A stretch of DNA of 37,110 bases from Candidatus Palauibacter scopulicola (GCF_947581915.1 NZ_CANPWG010000003.1:1-37110); one strand, 5' to 3'. Numbered from the stretch's first letter, positions 1 to 9,856 are shown. The notes: generated by a model from the sequence alone, not told the origin. Numbers and translations are program-made.

Positions 1-2806
1 AGCCAGCTCATCGCGGGCCGCGAACCCGGAGTGGTGGCGCTGCCCTCGTCGGGCTACACCGGCGAAGGCGCCCGCATCCGGATCCGCGGGTCCGCGTCGC
101 TGTCGCAGCTGAACGAACCGATCGTGTACGTGGACGGCATCCGCGTGGACCGCTCCGCCGTGCAGAGCTTCAACGGACAGGGGAGCCCCTCCCGCCTCGA
201 CGCCCGAGTCCATCGAGCGCGTCGAGATCCTGAAGGGCGCCGCGGCCGCGACGCTGTACGGGACCGAGGCCTCGAACGGCGTGATCCAGATCTTCACGAA
301 GCGCGGCACCATCGGGACCCCGCGCTTCACCTTCCGGGGCGACCTGACCGGGATCTCCGTGCCGACCAACCGCATTCTGCCGGTCGCCGACTTCGCCGGC
401 CGCGTCTGCTCCAGTCCCGGATGCACGGGAGACGGCGACGCCCAGCGTCTGTCGGATGCCGTCAACCTGATGTCGTCGCGCTGGGGGCAGCCCGTGTCGC
501 CCTGGGAGCCGATCGAGCGCGACCTGATTCCCGAGCTGCTCACCACGGGATTCGGCCAGACCTATTCCGGATCGCTGCAGGGTGGATCGAGCGTGTTCCA
601 GTACTTCGCTTCGGCGCGCCTCGCCAGCGAGGACGGGCCGTACGACGCGGCGAGGAACTTCGACGTGGTGGAGGGGCTGGACCCCGAGGACGACACCAAC
701 CGCCGCGCATCGATCCACACCAACTTCACGCTGATCCCGAGCAGCGACCTGCGGATCGGCGTGACGACGCTCTATTCCGACATGGCGCACAGCACGCCCG
801 ACAACTCGAACAACATCTACGGCGTGTTCTCGTCGGCGCTCATGTCCCAGCTTCGGCTCGCCAACGCCGACCCGGAACTCGGGCAGATCAACTACTACGG
901 CCAGCCGGCGTTCGCGACGCTGCGCGAGAACGCCTATCAGCTGAACCAGGTGAACTCGCAGCATTTCGCGGGATCCACCAACATCGACTTCTCGCCCAGC
1001 GAGGCGTTCAACATCAACGGAACCTTCGGGATCGACTTCACGTCGGACGACGCGGCCAGCTTCCGCCCCTACCGGTGGAACGTGGACGGCTTCTCGGGCT
1101 CGACGCCGGACGGAAGCCGGAACGTCCAGGAGAACCGTAGCCGCGAGCTGACGGCCGACATCAAGGGATCGTACGTCTTCAGCACGCCCCGGCTCGAGAA
1201 CACGCTGCTGTTCGGCGGCCAGGGCTTCCTGCGCCAGTCGCAGTCGGCCGGCGGCAGCGGACGCGACTTCCCCGGTCCCGGCCTGGAGACGCTTTCGGCG
1301 CTGGGCTCCGAGTCCTCGTTCGAGAACTGGCTGCGGGTGACACAGATCGGCGGATACGTGCAGGACCAGGTCGCGTGGGACAACTGGCTCTTCCTGACCG
1401 TGGGCGCTCGCTGGGATGCGAACTCGGCGTTCGGCGAGGCGTTCAACACCGCCCTCTATCCGAAGGCCAACTTCGCGATCGTCCCGAGCGAACAGTGGGA
1501 TAGCGAGGTCTTCTCGTCGATGCGGATCAAGGGAGCCTACGGCACGTCCGGGCTGCAGCCGGGCGCCTTCGACAAGTTCACGACCTTCTCGTCGCTGGGC
1601 ACCGAAGTGGGTCCCGGCGTCCAGCCGTCGAATCTCGGCAACGAGCAGTTGAAGCCCGAGGTGTCCACGGAGCTGGAGTTCGGGATCGATCTGGGCCTTT
1701 TCAACGACCGGTGGTCCGTCGAGGCGACCTACTGGGACCGGGTGGTCACCGACGCCATGGTCGCGCGGCAGTTCCCGGTCACGGGCGGGTTCACGCAGAC
1801 CCAGCTCGACAACATCGGCGAGGTGACGGCCCACGGCGTCGAGTTCGGCATCCGCGGCAACCTGATCCAGGCGCGGGATATCTCGCTCAACGTGTTCGCG
1901 AACACGGCCTTCCTGTCCGAGAAGATCACGGACATGGGCGGGGCGCCTCCGCTGAAGACCGGCGGCAGCTATCCGCGCTACCGCAACTACCTGGTCGAGG
2001 GCTTCACGCCGGGCGCCTTCTTCGGCGCCAGGGTCGCCGATGTGGCGATCCCGCTGAACATCCTCGATCCGGTCGACGGCCAGTGCGTCGTGCCGACGCG
2101 CGACCAGGCGCTCGCGTACTTCAGTCAGCCGCGCAATCCCAACAGCTTCAAGCCGCTGGCGATCGGCAACGAGGACTTCGGAACGCCCAACGGAGGGCTG
2201 GCGTCGCATAACTGCGGGGCCGGATTGCTTGACACGCACCTCGGCGATCCCACTCCGGACTACGCGGGCTCCTTCGGCTTCGACCTCGCGTTCCTGGGCA
2301 ACTTCCAGCTGACGACGCTCATGGAGTACAAGTTCGGCCACCAGGTGCAGGATCTGTCGGGCATGTTCCGGCGCGCCAACAACTTCATCGGGCGCAACAC
2401 GCCGCGCTCGGCCGAACTGTACGCCACGATGCTGAACCCCGGTTCGTCGGCGGACGAGCGGCTCGATGCGGCGGTCGCCTGGGCCCACGAAGTCGAGGGT
2501 CTCTCCCCGATGAGCGGCATGAACGGGATCTACGATGCCGACTGGATCCAGTGGCGGGAGCTGTCGCTCAGCTACCGTGTGCCGGCCACGTTCGTCCAGC
2601 GCTGGGGCTTCTCGGCCGCTACGGTGAACATGGGCGTACGCAACCTGCTGCTCTTCATGCTGGGCGACTATCCCGGCATGGACCCGGAGGGCAACGTCCT
2701 CGGGCGCTGCAACGGAGGCCTCAACTGCAACTTCCTGAATTCGACGGAAGGCTGGGGCATCCCGGTGCCACGGCGCTTCACGATGTCCGTGCGCGTCACT
2801 TTCTAG
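1..2806 (+). CDS. SusC/RagA-type TonB-linked outer-membrane receptor, 5'-partial, with an apparent frameshift
   Basis: Outer-membrane channel of the SusC/RagA type, which imports oligomers or peptides together with a SusD lipoprotein. The 5' end lies outside the window. The first bases encode the end of a plug domain in frame 1 (GREPGV, RIRIRG, IVYVDGIRV, then SPSRLD). From about base 200 the homology continues in frame 2 (PESIERVEILKG, TLYGTEASNGVIQIFTKRG) and runs as a long beta-barrel to the stop, ending in VRVTF with the terminal Phe typical of outer-membrane barrels. Neither frame alone gives the full plug, so there is a frameshift between roughly bases 195 and 205: a real mutation or an assembly error. 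From base 281 the frame is open for 841 residues. The SusD gene follows 22 bases downstream, which supports the family call. The substrate cannot be told from sequence. Confidence 0.9.
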
Positions 2807-2828
2807 ATCCAAGCGGGAGAACCATACC

Positions 2829-4160
2829 ATGAGGAATCGAAACATGAAGGCCTGGTTGGCCACGCCTCTTCTGGCCGCTTTCACGCTTGGGTGCGGCGAC
2901 CTGCTGGACGTCAACAACCCCAACGATCTGGTCGAGGAGGACATCCGCCAGGAGGCCGCCGCCGCGGCCGTCGTGAACGGAACGCTCACGCTCGTGGCGT
3001 CTTCCATATCGCAGTCCTGGCAGCCGTACCTGGTGGCGTCCGACGAGATGCGCTGGATCGGCTCCAGGGATGCCTGGCTCTCGCTCGATCTCGGATTCGT
3101 GGATGATCCGCTGAACGAGTTCATCGATGGCCCGTTCCCGGCCATGGGACAGGCCCGGTGGATGAGCGACGAAGCCATCGAAATCGTCCAGGAGCACCAC
3201 GGCAACAACCCATCCACCCAGATCAAGACCGATCTGGCGCGCGCCTACCTGTACTCCGGCCTCATCTACATGGTGATCGGGGAGATCCAGGAGGACTTCG
3301 CGTTCTCGGACAAGACCGAGAGCGGGCCTCCGATCGGACCGGCCAACATGTACCAGGTCTTGGACGGCGCGATCGACAAGTTCTCCTCGGCCATCGCCGG
3401 CTTCAACGAGGTGGGGGCGACCGACATGGCGACGCAGGCCAGGGCTCTCCGCGCCCGCGCCAGGCAGTCCCGCGCGATATGGGACGTGATCAACCCGTCG
3501 CCATCCGGGAACGGCCTGGCCTCCTCGGCCGAGGCCGGCATGGACGCCAGCGCGGTACTGGCGAGCGTCCAGTCGGACTGGACGTACAACTTGACGTTTT
3601 CGAGTGCCAGCAGGTCCAACTCGATGGCGTCCTGGGTCAACGACCGCAAGGAGAACCAGATCGACCTCTCGATCGCCACGGTCGACGACCAGAACGACAT
3701 CAACGGCATCGCGCTCCAGGATCCCATCGACAACGTCGATGATCCGGCCGTCATCAAGTGGCTGAATCAGTGGAAGGGCGGCAGCTATCTCGACAAGGGC
3801 GGGATCTATCCGCCCTTGACGCTCGCCTCCGCCCGGATGATGCACCTGATTCTGGCCGAGAACGCGTTGGCGGGCGGGGATTCCAACGGCTTCGCCATGC
3901 ACATCAACAACATCCGCGCGCTGGACGGCCTGACGCCGTACTCCGGCCAGATCTCCGAGATGGAGATGCTCCAGCACACGCGACGGGTGAACGTGCTGTT
4001 GCAGGGCCTCCGTCTGGCGGACATGTACAGGTGGGGTCTCACGGATCCCAAGTGGCAGGGCGCGGCCGCCGCGTCCAACGCTCCGGGCACGATGCTCCCG
4101 ATTTCGATCATCGAACTGCGGGCGAACTGCCACCTGAACGGACTGGGTTGCGGAGGTTGA
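2829..4160 (+). CDS. SusD/RagB-like nutrient-binding outer-membrane lipoprotein
   Basis: Surface lipoprotein that forms the lid and substrate-binding partner of the SusC channel encoded just upstream. The 443-residue product starts with a short lipoprotein signal with lipobox TLGC (lipidated Cys22), followed by the GDLLDVNNPNDL segment usual at the mature N-terminus of SusD proteins. The body is alpha-helical and TPR-like. It ends with the typical SusD tail: VNVLLQGLRLADMYRWG, then ISIIELRANC. GGGAGA at 2815-2820 lies 8 bases before the ATG and supports this start; an ATG at 2844 is the alternative. Its stop overlaps the next gene's start by one base. The family call is firm; the ligand is unknown. 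Confidence 0.92.
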   Translation: MRNRNMKAWLATPLLAAFTLGCGDLLDVNNPNDLVEEDIRQEAAAAAVVNGTLTLVASSISQSWQPYLVASDEMRWIGSRDAWLSLDLGFVDDPLNEFIDGPFPAMGQARWMSDEAIEIVQEHHGNNPSTQIKTDLARAYLYSGLIYMVIGEIQEDFAFSDKTESGPPIGPANMYQVLDGAIDKFSSAIAGFNEVGATDMATQARALRARARQSRAIWDVINPSPSGNGLASSAEAGMDASAVLASVQSDWTYNLTFSSASRSNSMASWVNDRKENQIDLSIATVDDQNDINGIALQDPIDNVDDPAVIKWLNQWKGGSYLDKGGIYPPLTLASARMMHLILAENALAGGDSNGFAMHINNIRALDGLTPYSGQISEMEMLQHTRRVNVLLQGLRLADMYRWGLTDPKWQGAAAASNAPGTMLPISIIELRANCHLNGLGCGG

Positions 4161-4636
4161 TGTCAGGGGGGAGGCGGCGGGTTGCACCCGCCGCCTCTGC
4201 CACCCCCTTTGTGGGACTGCCGCTCCTGCTGGCGGCGATCGCCCTTGGCGGGTGCTCGGAGATTTTCGATGACCCGACGCCCGAGAACATCTATTTCGAG
4301 ATGCGGGGCGAGGCGGGCGACCGGGTGAGGGCGATCTACTCCACGCAGTTCGTGGCCGGCAGCAACGAGTTCGGAGTGACGCGGGTGCAGGTCGTCCGGT
4401 CGGACACGGTCATTCACGAGATCCCCTTCCAGAGAACGATGGATATCTCCATCGACCGGCGGTGGTTCGTCCAGGCGGAGTCGCTGGAAGGGGATACGCT
4501 TGCGGTCCAGGTCATCGTGAACGTGGACGACCGCGGCCTTCTCAACGAAACCGGCGGGATTTTCCCCGACGAACCTTGGCACTTCGTCTACTCGTTCAAC
4601 CAACTCCTGACACGAGACCTCGATGTTGAGTTCTGA
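4160..4636 (+). CDS. small lipoprotein of unknown function downstream of SusD
   Basis: A 158-residue predicted lipoprotein that I do not recognise. The ATG at 4160 shares its A with the last base of the SusD stop (TGATG), and GGAGG at 4152-4156 sits just before it, so translation is probably coupled to susD. After a basic N-terminus and a hydrophobic stretch (about residues 17-30) there is a lipobox ALGGC with Cys32. The rest is rich in alternating polar and hydrophobic residues (TRVQVVRSDTVIHEI, TLAVQVIVNVDDRG), as expected for a beta-sandwich. Its position suggests an accessory part of the SusCD uptake complex, for example an extra surface ligand-binding subunit; that is inference from context. 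Confidence 0.75.
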   Translation: MSGGRRRVAPAASATPFVGLPLLLAAIALGGCSEIFDDPTPENIYFEMRGEAGDRVRAIYSTQFVAGSNEFGVTRVQVVRSDTVIHEIPFQRTMDISIDRRWFVQAESLEGDTLAVQVIVNVDDRGLLNETGGIFPDEPWHFVYSFNQLLTRDLDVEF

Positions 4637-5192
4637 TTCTTCGCCGACCGGTGGAGCACGCGGAGCACGGCGGCCCTGGCTCGTCGCCTGTCTGGGGGTC
4701 GTGCTCGCGGTTCCGGGGTGCTACTCCTACCGGCTCGTAGAGGACGCGCCCGTGGGCGCGGTGGCCCGGCTGCGCGTACCGATCCAGTCCGCGATCGTCG
4801 ATCCCAACTCGCCTCCCGGGACGGTCGCCGTAGAGGGAACGGTCATCAGCGTGGGAGATACGATCGAGTTCGAAGCAAGCACGCGGCATACCCTCGGCCT
4901 GTTCCAGGATGTCGTGCAGTACGACACTCTGCGGGTGGCCCGGGACGGTGTCACAAGCATCGAAGTGCGTGAATTCTCCACGACGAAGAGCGTCCTGCTC
5001 GGGGCCGGGATCCTGGCGGGAACGGCGGCCCTGGCTGCCGCCGCGGCGGGGGTCGGCGGAGGCGACGCCGGCGAGGTGCCGGGCACGCTGCCGCCGCAGA
5101 ATGCCAGAGTCCTGGGCGTGTCGGTACCGGTGAGCACGATCGGACGATGGTTCGGGCGCGCGATCCCCTCCGTCCTGGGAATGAGGCCCTGA
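4623..5192 (+). CDS. lipoprotein with internal hydrophobic segment, unknown function
   Basis: A 189-residue product whose start lies 14 bases inside the preceding gene, so the two are probably co-translated. The N-terminal hydrophobic stretch (about residues 19-31) ends in a lipobox AVPGC with Cys33. The middle reads as a small beta-rich domain (RLRVPIQSAIV, GTVAVEGTVISVGDTIEF). A Gly/Ala-rich hydrophobic stretch at about residues 122-145 could be a membrane segment or glycine-zipper. I see no catalytic motif. The ORF ends 10 bases before the convergent propeller gene, with no obvious terminator between them. It is the last gene of the SusCD cluster. Confidence 0.7.
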   Translation: MLSSDSSPTGGARGARRPWLVACLGVVLAVPGCYSYRLVEDAPVGAVARLRVPIQSAIVDPNSPPGTVAVEGTVISVGDTIEFEASTRHTLGLFQDVVQYDTLRVARDGVTSIEVREFSTTKSVLLGAGILAGTAALAAAAAGVGGGDAGEVPGTLPPQNARVLGVSVPVSTIGRWFGRAIPSVLGMRP

Positions 5193-5202
5193 CGGCTGAC
5201 TG

Positions 5203-7011
5203 CTAGTTGGCGTTTGCGCTCCCGGTAGCGAGCGCGACGACCTCGATCGCGGCGTCACGCATCGTAACTGCGAGCGTGCGTCCGTCAGGGCTCAAGCTCG
5301 GCTGGAGTGCGCCGAGCGCGCCGGTCGTCACGGGTTCTGTCGCGCCGGTGGCGATGTCCACCCACCACACCTGGAAGGCCCCGACCCCGTCGTTGCGCGA
5401 GTAGAAGAGCGACCTGCCATCGGCGCCCCACTCGGGCGCGCTGTACGGTTCGCCATTGACGAATGAGACCACGGCGGTGGGCGCTCCTCCCGCGGCCGGC
5501 ACCGTGTAGACAGTGACGCGTCCGTCCTCGAGCGAGCGTCCGTAGAAGGCCAGCCGCTCCCCGTCCGGAGAGAACCGGGCTCCCATGGCGTACCCCTGGA
5601 ACCCGTCGAGCGGGACTCGGACGGGGTCGGCGGCCGCGCGTCCCGTGGCGGGATCGACGGCGACCGAGTACACCGACCCCGGGTTCCCTTCGAGCGGGGG
5701 GCCGTGACTGCTGAAAGCGAGCGTCCGCCCGTCCGGGCTCCAATCCGGCTCGCCCGTGTCCGCGCCCGGTCCGAAGTGTGTAAGTCGTGTGAGTCGCTCG
5801 CTCCCGCCGACCGGGACGAGCCATATGTCGTCGCTCTGCTCCACGTGTGAGTGGAAGGCGAGCCACCGGTCGTCGGGCGACCAGGCGGCTCCGTAGTCTT
5901 CACCCTCCTCCGAGAGGAGCGTTCGGGGCGCGCCGGCCGGGAGGCCCTCCGCATCGAGGTCAAGGGTGCCCAGGTCGAAATCGATCGGCATGCGGACGCG
6001 CCGCCAGGAGAAAGTGATGAATCCCAGCGCCCTCCCGCCGGGGTGCCAAGAAGGCAGAAAGGCGCTCGTGGCACCCGCCGTTGTCACATCGGTGGGTTCC
6101 CCTCCGGTCGCTGGCACGAGGCCCACCGCGGTGCGCGTATGGTACTCACTGAGCGCGACGCGCCCGTCGGCGAGCGGCGTGACCGCGAGCACGTCACGGC
6201 TGCGCTCCAGCCGTTCGGTCGGACTTCCGTCCAGCGGCACGCGCCAGGCGACAAAGAGGGAATCCCGGGTGCCCGCTGCCGCCAGATGGAGCGCTCTGCC
6301 CGTGGAGGACCACTCCACGCGGCGGTCCCATCCGAGACGGAGGTCGGCGGCGAGCGTGCGCGTCTCACCCGTCGCGAGCTCCGTCACGGCGAGGGCCGCG
6401 CGTCCGCCCGCGGAACGGAGGTATGCGACTGCGCGCCCGTCGGGCGATCGCACGGGCGCAACCCATCCGCCGGCGCCGTCGACGATTACGGATATCGCCC
6501 GACCGGCTCCCGGTGCGTACGCGACCCACGCCGTATCGGCGCCGGCGTATCGAAGCGCCGTCACCGTCCCATCGGGCAGCAATCGCGGATAGTCGATGCG
6601 GGTGTCTCCGGGATCCACGATGCGCGACTCCCGGCCGGAGGAGGGGTCCAGGGTCCAAACTCCATGACGGTCGGACTGGCGGTCGACGTAAACGATGCGG
6701 GAACCATCCGGCGACCACGTCACCCGCGTCCGTCCCCCCTGTGTCGCCGTCACCACGCGGCCGACCCCGGTCGCCACGTCGTAGACCGTCAGCGATCTCT
6801 TGTCCGCGGCATAGTCGGCGAATACGACTTGATCACCGGCGGGCGAGGGAATGCCCGGGTAAGCGTCGTAGAGGTCCGTGTGGACGTGTCGTGCGAGCAC
6901 GACCTCCGAGACCTCTTCGACGTTGCTCCCGCACGCCGCCGCCGAGAGTAGTGGCACTGCCGCGAGGCCGCGGCACACAGCCGGTAGCGGCCGGCTGAGC
7001 GTGAAGGTCAT
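5203..7011 (-). CDS. WD40-like (PD40/TolB-type) beta-propeller lipoprotein
   Basis: Predicted 602-residue exported lipoprotein with repeated PD40-type blades. SPDGR/SPDDR-type turns recur (WSPDGSRIVYV, WSPDDRWLAFH, WSPDGRTLAFSS, FSPDGERLAFYG, LSPDGRTLAVT), the hallmark of TolB and DPP-IV N-terminal propellers. The signal ends in SAAAC with Cys27 as likely lipidation site. No C-terminal hydrolase domain follows, so this is a propeller-only protein, probably a binding scaffold in the periplasm or on the outer membrane. GAGG about 9 bases before the ATG supports the start. It lies 28 bases after the GcvT/DmdA-type gene on the same strand and may share its transcript. Confidence 0.85.
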   Translation of the reverse strand: MTFTLSRPLPAVCRGLAAVPLLSAAACGSNVEEVSEVVLARHVHTDLYDAYPGIPSPAGDQVVFADYAADKRSLTVYDVATGVGRVVTATQGGRTRVTWSPDGSRIVYVDRQSDRHGVWTLDPSSGRESRIVDPGDTRIDYPRLLPDGTVTALRYAGADTAWVAYAPGAGRAISVIVDGAGGWVAPVRSPDGRAVAYLRSAGGRAALAVTELATGETRTLAADLRLGWDRRVEWSSTGRALHLAAAGTRDSLFVAWRVPLDGSPTERLERSRDVLAVTPLADGRVALSEYHTRTAVGLVPATGGEPTDVTTAGATSAFLPSWHPGGRALGFITFSWRRVRMPIDFDLGTLDLDAEGLPAGAPRTLLSEEGEDYGAAWSPDDRWLAFHSHVEQSDDIWLVPVGGSERLTRLTHFGPGADTGEPDWSPDGRTLAFSSHGPPLEGNPGSVYSVAVDPATGRAAADPVRVPLDGFQGYAMGARFSPDGERLAFYGRSLEDGRVTVYTVPAAGGAPTAVVSFVNGEPYSAPEWGADGRSLFYSRNDGVGAFQVWWVDIATGATEPVTTGALGALQPSLSPDGRTLAVTMRDAAIEVVALATGSANAN

Positions 7012-7039
7012 CCGGTCAACCTCGTCTGGAGCGTTTTCG

Positions 7040-8203
7040 CTAGGACTTGGGGATCTCCTTGCCCGGATCCACGAAGGGTCGGGGCACCACGACGGCGTCC
7101 CTCTCTCCGTCCGGCGTCGTCACGGCCAGGCGCGTGCCCAGCTCTCCGACCGCGGTCGGGACGAGGGCGTAGCCGATGTTCTTCCCGAGCCGCGGCGAAT
7201 ACACGGCGGACGTGACGAATCCGATCGCGCCGCCGTCCCCGTTCGCGCCGCCGCCGCGCACGGGCCAGCGGTCCATGTTCAGGTCGAGCGGCGCGCCCGA
7301 GATTTCGATGCCGGCGAGCAGCCTCCGGGGCCCCTCCTCGGCGATCCGGACCAGCGCCTCGCGGCCGATGAAGTCGCCCTCCTGGTCGAAATCGACCTGC
7401 CAGCCGAGCCCGACTTCGTACGGGTTCGTGTCCAGCGTCATGTCGATGCCGTAGTTGAGGATGCCGGCTTCGATGCGGCGGATGTCCGACGGGCCGGTGG
7501 GGGAGATGCCCAGGTCGCGGCCCGCTTCCAGCACGCGGTCCCACAGTTCGACGCCCCGGCTTCCGTCCCTCAGGTAGATTTCGTAGCCGACCTCGCCGCT
7601 CCACCCCGTCCGGGTCACGACCACGGGGATGCCGTCCAGGTCCGTCTCCAGGAACCAGTAGTAGGGGAGCTTGACGACGTCGTCCCCGAACAGCCGGCGC
7701 ACGACTTCCTTCGACTTCGGGCCCTGCACCTGCATGGGCGAGACGTCCGGCTCGCGGATCTCGACGTCGAGGCCGGCGTTGAGCGCGATCCCCTTCGCGT
7801 ACAGCAGCACGTCGCTGTCGGCCAGCGCGAGCCAGAAGTGATTCTCGGCGAGGCGCAGCAGCACCGGGTCGTTCACGATGCCCCCGTCGGCGGCGCCGAT
7901 GAGGACGTACTTGCCCTGCCCGACGGCACACTTCGACAGGTCCCGGGGCGTGAGCAGGTTCGTGAACTCGAAGGCGTCCGGCCCCGTGATCTCCACCTGC
8001 CGCTCGACGCTCACGTCCCACACCGTGACGCCGTTCAGGAGCTTCTCGTACTCCGCGTGCAGGTCGTCGTAGCGCGTCGGCAGAAACATGTGGTTGTAGA
8101 CCGTATAGCTCCGGCACCCGTCCCGGAGCGTGGCCTCGAAGTAGGGCGAACGGCGTAGCCGGGCCCCGCGCTGAATCAAGGCCATGTCAAAGGTTTCGGT
8201 CAT
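7040..8203 (-). CDS. GcvT-fold aminomethyltransferase/DmdA-like protein
   Basis: A 387-residue protein of the tetrahydrofolate-dependent GcvT family (glycine cleavage T protein, DMSP demethylase DmdA, sarcosine and dimethylglycine oxidase C-termini). Several stretches resemble DmdA more than GcvT as I remember them: SYTVYNHMFLPT, VWDVSVERQVEITG, LLTPRDLSK, IVNDPVLLRLAENHFWLALADSDV and YAKGIALNAGLDV. By contrast TRTGWSGEVGYEIYL resembles the GcvT version of that loop. It could therefore be a true DMSP demethylase or a demethylase for another methylated amine or sulfonium compound. There is no other glycine-cleavage gene nearby. GGAGGGGAG a few bases before the ATG is a strong ribosome-binding site. 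Family call firm, substrate open. Confidence 0.82.
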   Translation of the reverse strand: MTETFDMALIQRGARLRRSPYFEATLRDGCRSYTVYNHMFLPTRYDDLHAEYEKLLNGVTVWDVSVERQVEITGPDAFEFTNLLTPRDLSKCAVGQGKYVLIGAADGGIVNDPVLLRLAENHFWLALADSDVLLYAKGIALNAGLDVEIREPDVSPMQVQGPKSKEVVRRLFGDDVVKLPYYWFLETDLDGIPVVVTRTGWSGEVGYEIYLRDGSRGVELWDRVLEAGRDLGISPTGPSDIRRIEAGILNYGIDMTLDTNPYEVGLGWQVDFDQEGDFIGREALVRIAEEGPRRLLAGIEISGAPLDLNMDRWPVRGGGANGDGGAIGFVTSAVYSPRLGKNIGYALVPTAVGELGTRLAVTTPDGERDAVVVPRPFVDPGKEIPKS

Positions 8204-8313
8204 CGGGTCTCCCCTCCGGTCTACAGGTCTGGTGGCTTCGAGCGGGGACGAAATCAGTGTCGAAAAACGCCCTTGGGGTTTGCAGCGCGCAAGATCATAT
8301 GCGCCAACCTGAA

Positions 8314-8328
8314 CGGACGGCCAGTCCG
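8314..8328 (-). terminator. possible stem-loop after the Fic gene
   Basis: A perfect 5-base stem (CGGAC/GTCCG) with a 5-base loop lies just past the stop of the Fic gene. There is no T-tract, so it would be an atypical terminator; it may be chance in GC-rich DNA. Confidence 0.25.
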
Positions 8329-8335
8329 CCCGGGG

Positions 8336-9820
8336 TCAGCGCGGCATGCGCAGCCGCTTGCCTTCGGCCTCCGCTTCCGCAGGATCCAGGAAGGCGTGGC
8401 ACGCGTCGAGTTGCTGCTGCGTCTCGGGAATCGAAGTCCATTCGACCGCGATCGTCCAGCGCTGCGCGTAGTCGAGCGCCTGGATGAGCGGCTCCGGACG
8501 CCGCGTTCGCGACAACGCCCTCAGCGCGGCGAGGTAGTCGTCACGAAAGGCGGTCGGGATGACGACCCGCTCCGCTCCTCCGGCGACGAGTTCCGCGTTC
8601 ATCATCACGCGCGCGACACGCCCGTTGCCGTCGGCGAAGGGATGTACTTCGCTGACCAGGAACATCATGTAGACGGCGCGATCGAACGGCGATTCCAGGC
8701 TCCGGTAGAGGGCGAAGCCCTGTTCCAGCGTGCCGGGTACGAGGTCGGGGGCAACGAATACGGTCTGTCCGGCACGGTTGCCGGCCACCTTGAACTCGCC
8801 GGGTCCCGTCTCGGGCCGCTCGCTCATGATCCGCCGGTGGCGTCCCTGGAGAAGGCTCACGAAGGCTTCCGGATCCTCCGGCGTCCGGCGCATCTCCGCC
8901 CTGTCGGAAACGATACGCCAAGTCCCGATCACGTCGTGTGCGTCCGCCGGCCGTTGCGGCGGAATCCTGCCCTCAAACACGATTTCGACGGCTTCGCTCA
9001 CGAGGAACTCAGTTCCCTCGACGAAGTTGGAGAAGTACGCCTCAAAGAATGCCAGCGTCGTCGGCCCCGGTGAGTCGCGCCGCACCTCCGGTCTGTCGCG
9101 GGGAGGGTGGTCGCGAAGTGCCTGGTGCAGGGTGTGGAACAACTCCATCCGATCCGGGTCGTAGGCACGCCCGCGGCTGCGACCCCGTGCCACATGCGAA
9201 TCGAGCCGGCTCTCGCGCGTGCCGAGCAGCGTGCCGATGAGCGTGTCGAGGTGTGCGGCCTCCCGCTCCAGGTCGAGTTCGGTGGCGATCGCCCGGGCTT
9301 CGTCGCGCAGCCGGTTGATGGCTGCTTCGCCCGAGACGCGAATGAGACGATCGAGACGCTCTTCGACCTGGGCTTGTGTGAGCGTGCGCGGCACGCGACC
9401 GCTCCGGGCCCGCGATGGGCGCATGTTCTCCAGAAAGGCCCTGGCTTGCGAGCTGAGGTACAGGCCGTCGAGGAAGGGCATGTCTGATGAGATCGGCCCG
9501 GGTCCACGACGCGGGCGCAGCACGATGCCGGGCAGTTCGGTCGTCCTCCCGCGCTCGCTGACGAGGCAAACGGTTCCATCGGGAGCGGGAACGGTCTCAA
9601 AGGCGGTACGGTCCACGACCAGGGCCCCTGGAAAATATCCGGCGACGATCGCCCAGAGATTGCGCCGAACGATCTCCTCGGGAGAGTCCTCGAAGTTCTT
9701 CGTATAAAGGCGCGACGCCAGCTTCCGGAGTCTCCCCGCGCTCACGGCCCGGGATACCTCCCGGCTGATGGCCGTATGGGACACGAAAGCTTCGGGCAGT
9801 TCGTGCAACACCCGGTTCAT
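8336..9820 (-). CDS. Fic-domain protein (AMPylase-type) with AbiEi-like N-terminal winged helix and inhibitory helix
   Basis: A 494-residue Fic family protein, predicted to transfer AMP or another nucleotide part to a hydroxyl of a target protein. The complete Fic motif HPFADGNGRVAR is at residues 393-404, with catalytic His393. At 264-269, SNFVEG matches the (S/T)xxxE(G/N) inhibitory-helix motif, placed before the Fic core as in self-inhibited Fic proteins. The N-terminal ~110 residues (TAISREVSRAVSAGRLRKLA, RLYT, GALVVDRTAFE) look like the winged-helix start of AbiEi-type antitoxins, which bind DNA; this second call is by pattern only. The gene stands alone behind a promoter flanked by repeats, so self-regulation is plausible. 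A weak GGAT precedes the ATG. Confidence 0.9.
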   Translation of the reverse strand: MNRVLHELPEAFVSHTAISREVSRAVSAGRLRKLASRLYTKNFEDSPEEIVRRNLWAIVAGYFPGALVVDRTAFETVPAPDGTVCLVSERGRTTELPGIVLRPRRGPGPISSDMPFLDGLYLSSQARAFLENMRPSRARSGRVPRTLTQAQVEERLDRLIRVSGEAAINRLRDEARAIATELDLEREAAHLDTLIGTLLGTRESRLDSHVARGRSRGRAYDPDRMELFHTLHQALRDHPPRDRPEVRRDSPGPTTLAFFEAYFSNFVEGTEFLVSEAVEIVFEGRIPPQRPADAHDVIGTWRIVSDRAEMRRTPEDPEAFVSLLQGRHRRIMSERPETGPGEFKVAGNRAGQTVFVAPDLVPGTLEQGFALYRSLESPFDRAVYMMFLVSEVHPFADGNGRVARVMMNAELVAGGAERVVIPTAFRDDYLAALRALSRTRRPEPLIQALDYAQRWTIAVEWTSIPETQQQLDACHAFLDPAEAEAEGKRLRMPR

Positions 9821-9856
9821 GGAACCATCCGCAGATTAGGGGCCCGACAACCACGA

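Noticed and set aside
170-3226. Long open frame of about 1000 codons antisense to the SusC and SusD genes
   Set aside because: It is Arg/Val/Asp-rich with no domain motifs, and the + strand carries clear SusC and SusD homology. Long antisense frames are common in GC-rich DNA.
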